Origin: Actinomadura sp. WMMA1423
Lineage (GTDB): Bacteria > Actinomycetota > Actinomycetes > Streptosporangiales > Streptosporangiaceae
Direction: 5' to 3'
Assembly (NCBI RefSeq): GCF_006547145.1
Contig: NZ_CP041244.1
Coordinates: forward strand, 434,001 to 498,000
DNA length: 64,000 nt
How positions within the stretch are numbered: the stretch's first letter is position 1; the number at the start of each line of letters is the position of its first letter. Under the pieces are notes generated by a model. That model was not told the DNA's origin and searched no databases. It worked only from the letters and a program-made list of their open reading frames with translations. This document shows positions 49,652 to 58,056 of this stretch, one piece after another. Made by a program: the position numbers and the translations under genes.

Positions 49652-50935
49652 TTAGGCTGCGAGCACGAGGTGCGGGCGCCACAAGAACTCGGTGGTCTTC
49701 AGCCCGTACCGGCCAGCGTCCAGCGAGTGGTCCTCGGCCTTGATCGGGGCGTCGATGCCTTTCTCGGCCTGGTCGGGGTCCCAGGTGTAGGCGGGGGCTT
49801 CCTCGATCCAGCCCTTGCAGGACTCGTGCACGCGGAGCAGGTCCGCGGCGAGCAGGGACGACACGAGCCGGATCCCGTCCAAGACCGCGTTGTCGGCCAG
49901 GGTGGGGCGGACCTTGTCGCGGTACAGCTGCGTGATGAACGACGCGGCGGACGGGTCGACCACCCAGTAGCGCGGCTGGACCCCGCGGGTGGCCAGGCCG
50001 GGGACGGGGAGGTTCGCCGCCCAGTCCCGCAGCCGCGCCGAGTACTCGGGGTCGGTGAGCTGTCGGCGGGTGACCTTGGCCTCGTACCGCCACTCGTTGG
50101 TCAGGTAGAGGCGGCCGTCGACACCCAGCCCGATCATCTCGGCCGCGAACGGGTTGCTCGTGCCGTAGTCAATCCCGCAGGCGGGCCACATCACGATCTC
50201 GGGCAGCGCGGACACGACATGCCGGTCCTGGTCCCACATGTCGTAGACGCTGCCCTCCGCGACGCACCACTCACCGAGGATGAAGCGGCGGAACCACAGG
50301 CCGACGTGCTCGCGGCGCAGGTCGTCCTTGAACTCTTGTGCGAGGAACGGGTTGTCGTCCAGCACGAAGTGCCAGGACCGCATGTTCAACGAATTCTCGC
50401 GGAGCATGAACCGCTTCCGCAGCCAGTGGCTCGGCCCGTCGGGGTTCGTGGTCGCCAACAGGCGTGCACCCGGCACGCGGATACGAGACAGGCACATCGT
50501 CCAGAACGACTCGGGGATGAGGGTCGCTTCGTCGATGTAGATCAGCCCGGCGGTCGCGCCTCGAATGCGGCCCTCCGCGCGGACGTCGGACGCGCCGACG
50601 AGGTGGACAGTGCGGCCGAAGATGTGCGCGACGGTCGAGCCGCGGGTGTGCTCGACGTACTTGGCGAGCGGCCCGAACGGTCCGGCCGGCTGCATCAGCA
50701 CCTCGATGATGTTCCGCTCGACCGTCTGGAGGGTGCGGCCCACGCAGAAGATCAGCCCGTTCTCGGGGGCCTGCGCGACCGCGATCAGGAACGCCACCAA
50801 GGAGGCGATCGTCTTCCCGGAGGAGACGGCGCCTTCCCACAGCGAAATCTTCACCCGCTCGGACTCGATGATCGAGCGGATCTGCTTGCGGGACATCACT
50901 CCCGTGACGCGCTCCAGGTCGACAGCGGCCGGCAC
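49652..50935 (-). CDS. terL: Terminase large subunit
   Basis: The GTG at 50935 gives 427 residues; the longer upstream frame crosses the terminator at 51023. The ATPase has Walker A EGAVSSGKT, Walker B GLIYIDEAT and the coupling motif LATTNPDG. The nuclease has GIDYGTSNPFA, WVVDPSAASF and a last Asp in DHSLDAGRYGL. It cuts and packages phage DNA through the portal. All active-site elements are intact. Confidence 0.92.
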   Translation of the reverse strand: MPAAVDLERVTGVMSRKQIRSIIESERVKISLWEGAVSSGKTIASLVAFLIAVAQAPENGLIFCVGRTLQTVERNIIEVLMQPAGPFGPLAKYVEHTRGSTVAHIFGRTVHLVGASDVRAEGRIRGATAGLIYIDEATLIPESFWTMCLSRIRVPGARLLATTNPDGPSHWLRKRFMLRENSLNMRSWHFVLDDNPFLAQEFKDDLRREHVGLWFRRFILGEWCVAEGSVYDMWDQDRHVVSALPEIVMWPACGIDYGTSNPFAAEMIGLGVDGRLYLTNEWRYEAKVTRRQLTDPEYSARLRDWAANLPVPGLATRGVQPRYWVVDPSAASFITQLYRDKVRPTLADNAVLDGIRLVSSLLAADLLRVHESCKGWIEEAPAYTWDPDQAEKGIDAPIKAEDHSLDAGRYGLKTTEFLWRPHLVLAA

Positions 50936-51022
50936 TGACACCCCCGTCCTGGCGCAGCGGTCAGACGGTGAGCGGTGCCCCGGGCCGAACGCGGCGCCGA
51001 ACAGCTCCCCGCGAGGGCGCTG

Positions 51023-51076
51023 GGTGCCGGGTTTCCGCAGGCGGCTCGGATGCGACCTGCGGAAACCCGGCACCCT
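51023..51076. terminator. Strong hairpin between small and large terminase genes
   Basis: A perfect 20-bp stem (51023-51042 with 51057-51076) with a 14-base loop separates the two terminase genes, 88 bases before the large-subunit start, so terL may need its own promoter. Confidence 0.75.
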
Positions 51077-51118
51077 CCATCAAGGTTGGGAATGGGCGTG
51101 TTGCCGGTGGCTCCCCCG

Positions 51119-51670
51119 CTAGGGTTCCGCCGGCGCGTCCCCGTCTCCGTGCGCTTCCTGTGCCTCTTGGGCTTCGATCGCGTCGTAGGTCAAACCGAGC
51201 GCTGCCCGGAGGTCCCCGATCATCGTCTTGCCCTGCTGGGCGCCGTCGCCGGTGTTCGCGGCTTCGAGCTTCATCGCCTTGTCGACCGCAATCGCCAACG
51301 CGGTGTAAGCGGCCTGCTGATCACGAAGCGGTGGAAGCTTCGTGGTGACCAGTTCCGTGCCGGCTGGCCCCGACACGATCTGGGTGTAGGGCTCCCATGC
51401 CCGTCGCCGAAACCGTTGGGCGTCGGCGTACAGGTCGATGAGGAGCTGGGCGCGGGCCGCCTCTGCGTCGAACTTCTTGGCCTCGCGCGCACGCGCGGTT
51501 TTGTGGTTTGACCGGTCAAATGCACGCGTGAGTCCGGCGGCTTTGGCGATGTTGGTGACGGTGCCGACGCTGACGTGGTGCTTGCGCGCTATGGCGTTGC
51601 GTGCGAGCTTCCCGGCCTTGATGTCCTTGAGGATCTTGGCTCGGGTGTCGTCGTCGATACGTGGAGGCAC
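51119..51670 (-). CDS. HTH protein, terminase small-subunit-like
   Basis: The 183 residues start with a helix-turn-helix (IDDDTRAKILKDIKAGKLAR, then NAIARKHHVSVGTVTNIA) and continue with a helical region (AQLLIDLYADAQRFRRRAWE). DNA-binding by such an N-terminal HTH is typical of one class of small terminase subunits, which recognise the packaging site. The gene next to it, at 51677, is a P27-type small subunit, so two candidates are present. Confidence 0.7.
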   Translation of the reverse strand: MPPRIDDDTRAKILKDIKAGKLARNAIARKHHVSVGTVTNIAKAAGLTRAFDRSNHKTARAREAKKFDAEAARAQLLIDLYADAQRFRRRAWEPYTQIVSGPAGTELVTTKLPPLRDQQAAYTALAIAVDKAMKLEAANTGDGAQQGKTMIGDLRAALGLTYDAIEAQEAQEAHGDGDAPAEP

Positions 51671-51676
51671 ACGGTC

Positions 51677-52123
51677 TCACCCCTCTACCAGGTGGGGCAG
51701 CGTCCGTGGCCGGTCGGTGCCGGCTGGTGCTGCGGTGCGGGGGTCTGGGAGGAGGCCGAACAGGTTGGCCCATCGGTGGATGGTGGTGTCGGCGCGGTCG
51801 CGGATGGCTAGGGCTGGGTTGGGTGCCAGTCCTTGGCCATCGGCGATGAGTACACCGGCGGTTTGGACCATCTGGTCGGCCTCGGCGTAGGTGGCCAGCG
51901 CGTTGCAGTAGAGCGCGAAAGCGGAGGCCGTGCCTGGGGTGAGTGTTCCGGGGGCTGTGTGCGGCGCGAAGGTGTGCCACAGCGTTGTGGCGTCTTCGGA
52001 CAGCCACTCGGGCGGGTCGACGGGGACGGGCCCGGGTTGGGATTGGGTGTCCCCGTCGACCAGCTCCAGCGCGGCTGCCTCTGCCTGGGGGGCAGTGGGC
52101 GGTCTGGTGCCGCGCTTGGGCAT
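51677..52123 (-). CDS. P27-family terminase small subunit
   Basis: The 148 residues show the P27 pattern: an N-terminal LELVDGDTQ region, PPEWLSEDATTLWHTFAP, TPGTASAFALYCNALATYAE, and the terminal NPALAIRDRADTTIHRWANL FGL block. Members associate with the large subunit and DNA. Coexistence with the HTH protein at 51119 is unusual. Confidence 0.7.
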   Translation of the reverse strand: MPKRGTRPPTAPQAEAAALELVDGDTQSQPGPVPVDPPEWLSEDATTLWHTFAPHTAPGTLTPGTASAFALYCNALATYAEADQMVQTAGVLIADGQGLAPNPALAIRDRADTTIHRWANLFGLLPDPRTAAPAGTDRPRTLPHLVEG

Positions 52124-52127
52124 CGAG

Positions 52128-52247
52128 TTAGGTGCCCGACGCCCTGCCTCGGCCGGGCGACGCGGCGCGACGGGACGGCGGCGGCGTGCTGTCGCCGCTG
52201 CCTCGCCGACGGAGGCCGGCGAAGGCGTTGCGGATGCGGTTTCGCAT
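52128..52247 (-). CDS. Very small basic protein
   Basis: An ATG at 52247 behind GTGAGG opens 39 codons (MRNRIRNAFAGLRRRGSGD; Arg/Pro-rich). It fills the gap between two phage genes on the same strand. A small DNA-binding or linker peptide is possible; nothing else can be said. Confidence 0.4.
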   Translation of the reverse strand: MRNRIRNAFAGLRRRGSGDSTPPPSRRAASPGRGRASGT

Positions 52248-52255
52248 CAGGGACC

Positions 52256-52966
52256 TCACTTCCCTAGGCGGATCTTCAGGGTGCTCGCGGCCTGGTGGCC
52301 GTCGAGGTACTTGTCGCCGAGGATGTCCAGGCCGGTGTCGGCGAGGAACTGTTCCTTGGCTTCGCGGGAGGGGAACACCACGGCGATCCAGTGCGGGGAG
52401 TCCAGGACGCTGGTGGGAGCGGGGTCGGTGTTGTTGAACGCTTCGCGGAGGGCGGTGAGCTCTTCGAGGCATTCCTGCTGGAAGCCGCCCTGGCCGGTGA
52501 GCCCGGCGAGGGGGTCGGGGTGCGGGCTGGAGGTGAGGCGGTCGGTGACCGATTCGCCGGTGGCGGGGAGGGCGCGGGCGGCCAGGAGGGCTTTGGCGCG
52601 GTCGCGGGCGCTCTGGAAGGTGGTCTTGCCGGCTACCTCGGCGAGGCGCGGGCCGGAGATGTAGCGGCCGTCGGGGGTGATCCCGGCGGCTCGGCAGAAG
52701 CGGGCCGGGTCCTGCGGGTCGCGGAAGCACAGGGCGAGCCAGAACTCGGAGTCGGTGGCCAGCCGGAACCGCTCGTCCTCGCGGCGGGCGCGGTCGCGGA
52801 ACCCCTGGCGCTTCTCCAACTCCTCGGGGGTGGCGTCCTCGTCGCCGGGCCGCATCTGCGGTTCGTCGGGCTCGGCCTGGTCGGTCTGGTCGGCGGGGGG
52901 CGGCGCGGTGGCGCCGCGGCCCGACAGCATCTCCAGGCGGCGGCGCACCTCGTCAGAGATCGGCAC
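52256..52966 (-). CDS. Phage hypothetical protein before the terminase genes
   Basis: The GTG at 52966 overlaps the previous gene by 14 bases. The 236 residues have an acidic disordered start, then a helical part (ARREDERFRLATDSEFWLAL, CFRDPQDPARFCRAAGI) and a C-terminal segment SPHWIAVVFPSREAKEQFLA. The partner directly upstream is the PAPS-reductase-like gene, and tight coupling suggests joint action. The family was not recognised. Confidence 0.6.
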   Translation of the reverse strand: MPISDEVRRRLEMLSGRGATAPPPADQTDQAEPDEPQMRPGDEDATPEELEKRQGFRDRARREDERFRLATDSEFWLALCFRDPQDPARFCRAAGITPDGRYISGPRLAEVAGKTTFQSARDRAKALLAARALPATGESVTDRLTSSPHPDPLAGLTGQGGFQQECLEELTALREAFNNTDPAPTSVLDSPHWIAVVFPSREAKEQFLADTGLDILGDKYLDGHQAASTLKIRLGK

Positions 52967-53663
52967 GGTAGGTATCCGTATCTGCGAGTGGGAACCAGTC
53001 CAGCACTCGCTGGTAGTCGTCGGGCGCGTAGGTCTTCATCTGGGCGAGGAACCGGCGGTCGAGGCCGTCGAAGGATCGACCGAACCACAGGTAGTCGGGC
53101 GGGAGTCGCACGCCGGCGGTTTCGATGGCGCCCATGACGTCGGCCTTGCGCCAGTCCCAGACGACTTTCTGGGTGTGGGCGGTGGTGTTGATGGGGCCGT
53201 GAGATTTCAGGGCCATGCGCCGGTTCGGGGAGTCCGCGGCGCGGACTCCGTCGCACACCCATGCGTCCTCGCCCAGGCCGTAGTGCTGGCGGACGAGGTC
53301 GTTGAGCTCGCGGTAGGTGTACTCGGGGAGTCTGGCCGCTTCGATGACCTGGCAGCGTTCGGGCGGCTGGAAGGTCAGCGCGTTCAGCCACCGGTACAGC
53401 GAGGGGTGCGGGAGGTTCAGGATGGGCTCGTCGCAGCCGAACCAGTCCGCGAAGTAGTCGAGACTCTCCTCGACGAACCGCAGGCCGGGGACGAGGTACA
53501 GGTGGTACGGGATCACCTGGACGCCGGCGTCGCGGAGGGCGAGCCATGCCGCGAGGGAGTCCTTGCCGCGGCTGAAGCTGAGCAGGACCGTGCGGCCGGC
53601 CTGGGCCAGCTCCTGGCGGAGGGTGGCGGAGGGAGTGACTCCCTCAATCTCAATCACTGGCAT
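52953..53663 (-). CDS. PAPS reductase-like ATP pyrophosphatase
   Basis: The ATG at 53663 gives 236 residues. The PP-loop SFSRGKDS at 29-36 is the nucleotide-binding motif of the adenine nucleotide alpha-hydrolase superfamily. QVIPYHLYLVPGLRFVEESL and the later VWDWRKADVMGAIE agree with PAPS-reductase-type folds. Phage relatives are often annotated so but probably act in base or tRNA modification rather than sulfate reduction; there is no C-terminal reductase Cys motif. It is the first gene of the leftward late operon. Confidence 0.75.
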   Translation of the reverse strand: MPVIEIEGVTPSATLRQELAQAGRTVLLSFSRGKDSLAAWLALRDAGVQVIPYHLYLVPGLRFVEESLDYFADWFGCDEPILNLPHPSLYRWLNALTFQPPERCQVIEAARLPEYTYRELNDLVRQHYGLGEDAWVCDGVRAADSPNRRMALKSHGPINTTAHTQKVVWDWRKADVMGAIETAGVRLPPDYLWFGRSFDGLDRRFLAQMKTYAPDDYQRVLDWFPLADTDTYRADL

Positions 53664-53905
53664 GTCAATATTCTTATCATGGCTGGTTGGGATTGTGGAG
53701 GGTTGATCGGAGCCTTCCGGCTCTCGGCCCCGTAGGGGGTGTGGAGCGGCCCGGAAGGGGGTCCCGGCATCTTCCCCAGGGTTTCCCTTGTGCGGCCCTG
53801 CCTGTTGCCAGGAATGACGGAAAGACGGGATGCGGTACGGCAGGGGGTGGCACGGTCGGTGCGGCGGGTACCTGTCCTGGTCAAGGCCTACTTTCCATGT
53901 TGAGC

Positions 53906-53934
53906 TTGACATGATTATTGGATTGCCATAGTGT
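53906..53934 (+). promoter_or_regulatory. Promoter of the DUF2786 gene, with extended conserved motif
   Basis: TTGACA (53906-53911), a 17-base spacer and TAGTGT (53929-53934). The core TTGAC-x-TGATTATT with ATTGCCATA is shared with the promoter at 55831, which suggests a common regulator. Confidence 0.7.
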
Positions 53935-53989
53935 TCTGGTCATCGGCAGGGACACACGGTCCCGGCCACCACTACCCGGAGGGCCCAAC

Positions 53990-54736
53990 ATGGCCAAGGA
54001 CTACGTCGGCACGATCAGGGCGCTGCTCAACAAGGCGGAGCACCCCAACACCCCCCGCGAGGAGGCGGAGGCCCTGGCCGCCAAGGCGGCCAAGCTGATG
54101 AAGGCCAAGGGCATCGAGGAGGCCCAGATCCGGGCGGCGCGAGGGGACGCCCCCGAGGAGGTCACCCTGCTCATCCTCGAACTCCCCACCGAGCACGAGA
54201 CGGTGTTCTTCGAGACCGTGTACCCGATGCTCAAGGCCATGGGTGCCGAGGCGCTTTGCGACACCTACAGCGGCGAGATGACCGTGGTGGGCACCCGCTC
54301 CCTGCTGGCCAGCATCGAGATCCTGATCTCCAGCGTGCAGCTTCAGATGGTCGGCGCCGCCAACAAGGCGGGCGACGAGCACGAGGCCAAGCTCCGCCGC
54401 CAGCACCGCGACTGGTCCGAGGACCGGATCGCGGATGTGACCGACCAGTGGGTCTGGGACTACATCCGCGGCTACGGTCTCGGACTCGGCGACAAGATCC
54501 GGGCGCGGGTCGGCGAACTGGCCGACGAAGCCCCCGGCAACGCCCTGGTGCTCCGGACCGAGGCGGATCGGATCCGCGACTGGTACAAGCAGAAGTTCCC
54601 GCACACCGGCAAGCTGAGCACGCAGCGCGTCAGGAACGGTGACGCGATCGCCAAGGGCAGGCAGGACGGGCGCAACACCGACATCGGGGACGCCCGGGTC
54701 AACAGCCCCAGCGGTGTCCGCCGCGCCATCGACTGA
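53990..54736 (+). CDS. DUF2786-domain protein
   Basis: The ATG at 53990 follows CCGGAGGG. The 248 residues start with the DUF2786 pattern (IRALLNKAEHPNTPREEAEA, then KAAKLMKAKGIEEAQI), a small helical domain common on plasmids and phages. The central part (LLASIEILISSVQLQMVGAA) is helical and the C-terminus is basic (AIAKGRQDGRNTDIGDARV). Its activity is unknown. It has its own promoter and a strong terminator. Confidence 0.8.
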   Translation: MAKDYVGTIRALLNKAEHPNTPREEAEALAAKAAKLMKAKGIEEAQIRAARGDAPEEVTLLILELPTEHETVFFETVYPMLKAMGAEALCDTYSGEMTVVGTRSLLASIEILISSVQLQMVGAANKAGDEHEAKLRRQHRDWSEDRIADVTDQWVWDYIRGYGLGLGDKIRARVGELADEAPGNALVLRTEADRIRDWYKQKFPHTGKLSTQRVRNGDAIAKGRQDGRNTDIGDARVNSPSGVRRAID

Positions 54737-54750
54737 GCCACCGGCTCCCA

Positions 54751-54781
54751 CCCCCGGCAGGGTCACCCTGCCGGGGGTTTT
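54751..54781 (+). terminator. Rho-independent terminator of the DUF2786 gene
   Basis: A perfect 12-bp stem (CCCCCGGCAGGG), loop TCA, then TTTT, 14 bases after the stop. The right arm equals part of the tandem repeat that follows. Confidence 0.9.
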
Positions 54782-54823
54782 GCATGCCTGGCGACGGCCA
54801 CCGTGCCGGCTACTGGTCCAGAG

Positions 54824-55803
54824 CTGCCGGACGGCCCTGCCGGGGCGGTGTGCAGCCCTGCCGGACGGCCCTGCCGGGGCGGTGTGCAGCCCTGCCGGAC
54901 GGCCCTGCCGGGGCGGTGTGCAGCCCTGCCGGACGGCCCTGCCGGGGCGGTGTGCAGCCCTGCCGGACGGCCCTGCCGGGGCGGTGTGCAGCCCTGCCGG
55001 ACGGCCCTGCCGGGGCGGTGTGCAGCCCTGCCGGACGGCCCTGCCGGGGCGGTGTGCAGCCCTGCCGGACGGCCCTGCCGGGGCGGTGTGCAGCCCTGCC
55101 GGACGGCCCTGCCGGGGCGGTGTGCAGCCCTGCCGGACGGCCCTGCCGGGGCGGTGTGCAGCCCTGCCGGACGGCCCTGCCGGGGCGGTGTGCAGCCCTG
55201 CCGGACGGCCCTGCCGGGGCGGTGTGCAGCCCTGCCGGACGGCCCTGCCGGGGCGGTGTGCAGCCCTGCCGGACGGCCCTGCCGGGGCGGTGTGCAGCCC
55301 TGCCGGACGGCCCTGCCGGGGCGGTGTGCAGCCCTGCCGGACGGCCCTGCCGGGGCGGTGTGCAGCCCTGCCGGACGGCCCTGCCGGGGCGGTGTGCAGC
55401 CCTGCCGGACGGCCCTGCCGGGGCGGTGTGCAGCCCTGCCGGACGGCCCTGCCGGGGCGGTGTGCAGCCCTGCCGGACGGCCCTGCCGGGGCGGTGGCAG
55501 CCCTGCCGGACGGCCCTGCCGGGGCGGTGTGCAGCCCTGCCGGACGGCCCTGCCGGGGCGGTGGCAGCCCTGCCGGACGGCCCTGCCGGGGCGGTGTGCA
55601 GCCCTGCCGGACGGCCCTGCCGGGGCGGTGTGCAGCCCTGCCGGACGGCCCTGCCGGGGCGGTGTGCAGCCCTGCCGGACGGCCCTGCCGGGGCGGTGGC
55701 AGCCCTGCCGGACGGCCCTGCCGGGGCGGTGTGCAGCCCTGCCGGACGGCCCTGCCGGGGCGGTGTGCAGCCCTGCCGGACGGCCCTGCCGGGGCGGTGT
55801 GCA
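54824..55803. repeat. 29-copy tandem array of a 34-bp GC-rich unit
   Basis: The unit begins CTGCCGGACGGCCCTGCC and continues GGGGCGGTGTGCAGCC. It repeats 29 times without change except three units that lost one T (33 bp, near 55487, 55560 and 55695) and a truncated last unit. There are no spacers, so it is not a CRISPR array. The unit has no stop codon in several frames, which creates spurious long frames. CCCTGCCGGGG in each unit matches the right arm of the terminator at 54766. Its role could be partition, replication or a protein-binding array. Confidence 0.95.
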
Positions 55804-55830
55804 AGCATCCAATATTCATGCCTGCTTAAC

Positions 55831-55859
55831 TTGACTTGATTATTAAATTGCCATACCTT
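55831..55859 (+). promoter_or_regulatory. Promoter of the early gene run, sharing the extended motif
   Basis: TTGACT (55831-55836) and TACCTT at 17-base spacing, with the internal block TTGACTTGATTATT, then AAATTGCCATA. This block matches the promoter at 53906 in nearly every position although the array lies between them. Confidence 0.6.
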
Positions 55860-55903
55860 GGAGGTGTTGGCAGCAAGGCAGGAACGGAACCAGGAGAGAG
55901 CAC

Positions 55904-56077
55904 ATGGGCGAGATCAGCGTCGGACGGAAGGTCCGTTTCGAGTTCGACCCCGGCAAGTGGAGGGTCGGCACGGTCGTCGAAGTGGTGGAGCAGCCCGGAT
56001 GGGACTGCCCCGAGCTGTACATCCGCTACCGCGGGAGCATCAGCCCCCGGCGCGCGACCAGCGTCACGGCGGTCTGA
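55904..56077 (+). CDS. Small beta-barrel-like protein
   Basis: The ATG at 55904 follows CAGGAGAGAG. The 57 residues (VGRKVRFEFDPGKWRVGTVV, then ELYIRYRGSISPRRATSV) have the strand pattern of a small SH3-like barrel. It is the first gene after the promoter at 55831. Nucleic-acid binding is possible; the family is not recognised. Confidence 0.6.
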   Translation: MGEISVGRKVRFEFDPGKWRVGTVVEVVEQPGWDCPELYIRYRGSISPRRATSVTAV

Positions 56078-56080
56078 CCC

Positions 56081-56248
56081 ATGGCAGCTGACTCGAAGCC
56101 CCAGGCAAGCCAGACCGGCGGGAGTCGGTCCTGGCTGGACATGGGACCGCGCGCCTTCGACGCCGAGGCCGGCCCGGAGGCCGACTACCAGCAGGACGCG
56201 CTGTTCCCCGAGCCCGACCCCTGCGGCACCACCGACCTGCTCTCCTAA
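56081..56248 (+). CDS. Small acidic protein
   Basis: This 55-codon gene starts at ATG 56081, three bases after the upstream stop. The product is Asp/Glu/Pro-rich (WLDMGPRAFDAEAGPEADYQ) and probably disordered. It has no motif. Spacing in the operon and GC-rich third positions support it. Confidence 0.5.
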   Translation: MAADSKPQASQTGGSRSWLDMGPRAFDAEAGPEADYQQDALFPEPDPCGTTDLLS

Positions 56249-56269
56249 CCGCCCCCTGAAAGGCTGATC

Positions 56270-56764
56270 ATGCTCAAGGCCACCCTGACCGCGCTGGCGC
56301 ACACGCTCAGCCCCGCCCGCCGCGCCATCCGTCCCGAACGGCTCCAGGCCCTCACCGACGAGGAGCTCGCCGACCTTTTCCAGCGGTGGAACCGGCGTTC
56401 GTTCGTGGCCGACGCGGTGCTGCGTGAAGCCGACCGCCGGGACAAGGTCGATGAGAAGGCGCGGCAGAAGGCGACGCGGCAGGCCAGGCGGCGCGCCAAG
56501 GAGGCCGGCCTGCGCGACGCCTACCAGGACTGGGTGCATTCGCAGTACCTGCTGGCCGAGGAGTACACCCGCGGGAACCTGCTCAACCGGGTTGGGAAGG
56601 CGGCCGGGGTGGACCCGTACAGCCTGTTCTCCGGGCAGTGGTCGCGGGCCCGCAAGTACGCGTCCGAGGAGCTGGTGGCCTTCTGGGGCGAGCACGGCCG
56701 GATCACCTTCGCCGAGTTCAAGCGGCGGTCCCGCGAGCAGGCGCCCGAGCAGGCTGCGGCCTGA
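56270..56764 (+). CDS. Phage hypothetical helical protein
   Basis: The ATG at 56270 has GAAAGG upstream. The 164 residues are mainly helical and basic (RQKATRQARRRAKEAGLRDA) with a C-terminal region KYASEELVAFWGEHGRITFA. It may bind nucleic acid. The family was not recognised. It is the third gene of the run from 55904. Confidence 0.6.
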   Translation: MLKATLTALAHTLSPARRAIRPERLQALTDEELADLFQRWNRRSFVADAVLREADRRDKVDEKARQKATRQARRRAKEAGLRDAYQDWVHSQYLLAEEYTRGNLLNRVGKAAGVDPYSLFSGQWSRARKYASEELVAFWGEHGRITFAEFKRRSREQAPEQAAA

Positions 56765-56844
56765 CCCTCTCCCCCGTTAAGCCGGGGCCCCGTCCGCCCG
56801 CCCGGACGGGGCCCACCCCCCTTTGAAGACAGGAGACATCCGTC

Positions 56845-57957
56845 ATGACCATCACAATCACGCACACGCTCGCCGAGGGGACCCTCGTGCACGGCACGGC
56901 TCGGGGTGACGGGACCGGGCAGATCCTCGGCGGCAAGGGAGGTTGCGGGTTCCGCTTCAGCCGGAACCTGGATGCCTGGTACCTCCCGCACTCGCGGGAC
57001 TGGGTGTCCAACACCGTGGTGATCCGTGAAGCCGAGAGGCGGCTCCGCGAGGCCGGCTACACCGTCACGGTGGAGGTCGACGACGCCTCCCGGGGCCGGG
57101 ACTTCGCGGAGGCCGAGGCCGAGCGGAACGAGCGGGCGGAGGACCGGGCCGAGCGGTACGGGACGCGGGGCGCACGCGCTGCCCGGGCCGGTGCGGCCCG
57201 GTGGGCCCACAACCGGGAGCGGATGTCGCACATCCCGATGGGGCAGCCGATCCTGGTCGGTCACCACTCCGAACGGAGGCACCGCAACTTCCTCGACCGG
57301 ATGTGGCGCAGCGACGGCATCGCGGTCAAGGACATGAAGCGGGGCGAGTACTGGGCGGCGCGGTCCGCGGCGGCGGCCAAGTACCAGGACCGGCGGGAGT
57401 CGCTCCCGACCACGCTGCGGCGGATCGCGAAGCTGGAGGCCGAGCTGCGGGCCCTGGACCGGCGGCTCGCCGACGCACAGGAGCGCGCCGCAGTGGAGGC
57501 CGAGCCGGGCGGGCGGGCGGAGCGGATGCGGGGCTGGATCCGGCGGATGCTGCGCCGTACGGACGCGCCGGTGCCCGACAGCCCAGCGGTGGTGAGGCTG
57601 CGGACCATGCGGGAGCAGACTGACGGGCAACTGGCCTACTGGCGGGAGCACGTCGAGCGCCTGGAGGAGCAGGGCGCCAAGGTGTGGGGTCCCGGCGACT
57701 TCACCGCGGGCGACTTCGCGCTGCACCGGGGCCGGTGGTACGAGGTGATCCGCGTCAACCCCAAGACGCTCACGGTGCCGTGGCAGCACCTCGGAATACA
57801 CACGGCGGTCCTCACCGTGGAGGCCGCGACCAAGGCACAAAAGACAGGAGGTCGGCTGCACACCGACCGGTTCGGATACGACGACATCCAGGGCCGGATG
57901 TCGGCCGAGGAGATGGCCGCCAAGCTGGCGCAGCCGGCGGTGGCCCAGGACGGGTGA
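56845..57957 (+). CDS. DUF3560-domain protein
   Basis: The ATG at 56845 follows CAGGAGAC. The 370 residues have an N-terminal small domain (MTITITHTLAEGTLVHGTAR; CGFRFSRNLDAWYLPHSRD) and then the DUF3560 signature GQPILVGHHSERRHRNFLDR with a downstream coiled coil (IAKLEAELRALDRRLADAQE). The C-terminal 90 residues are beta-rich (GDFALHRGRWYEVIRVNPKT). The domain is frequent on actinomycete plasmids and phages. Its biochemical role is unknown. Confidence 0.82.
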   Translation: MTITITHTLAEGTLVHGTARGDGTGQILGGKGGCGFRFSRNLDAWYLPHSRDWVSNTVVIREAERRLREAGYTVTVEVDDASRGRDFAEAEAERNERAEDRAERYGTRGARAARAGAARWAHNRERMSHIPMGQPILVGHHSERRHRNFLDRMWRSDGIAVKDMKRGEYWAARSAAAAKYQDRRESLPTTLRRIAKLEAELRALDRRLADAQERAAVEAEPGGRAERMRGWIRRMLRRTDAPVPDSPAVVRLRTMREQTDGQLAYWREHVERLEEQGAKVWGPGDFTAGDFALHRGRWYEVIRVNPKTLTVPWQHLGIHTAVLTVEAATKAQKTGGRLHTDRFGYDDIQGRMSAEEMAAKLAQPAVAQDG

Positions 57958-57973
57958 CCTCGGGCAGCCGGTA

Positions 57974-58006
57974 GGGCCCTGCCCCTGTTCAGCGGGGGCG
58001 GGGCCC
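57974..58006 (+). terminator. Terminator of the DUF3560 operon
   Basis: A 12-bp stem (GGGCCCTGCCCC with one T-G wobble) around a nine-base loop lies 16 bases after the stop. Confidence 0.65.
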
Positions 58007-58056
58007 TGCCTGCTGCGGGTGACCGGCTACCGGGCACGACAGGAGGGATGAGAGGC

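Noticed and set aside
54824..55803. CRISPR array
   Set aside because: Repeat units are directly adjacent with no spacers, and no cas genes are near.
54763..55839. Long overlapping frames in several phases on both strands across the tandem array (for example repeats of CRTALPGRCA and APAGPSGRAA type)
   Set aside because: They arise because a 34-bp unit without stop codons repeats; all frames carry the same peptide mix and none has a start signal or continues as normal coding sequence.
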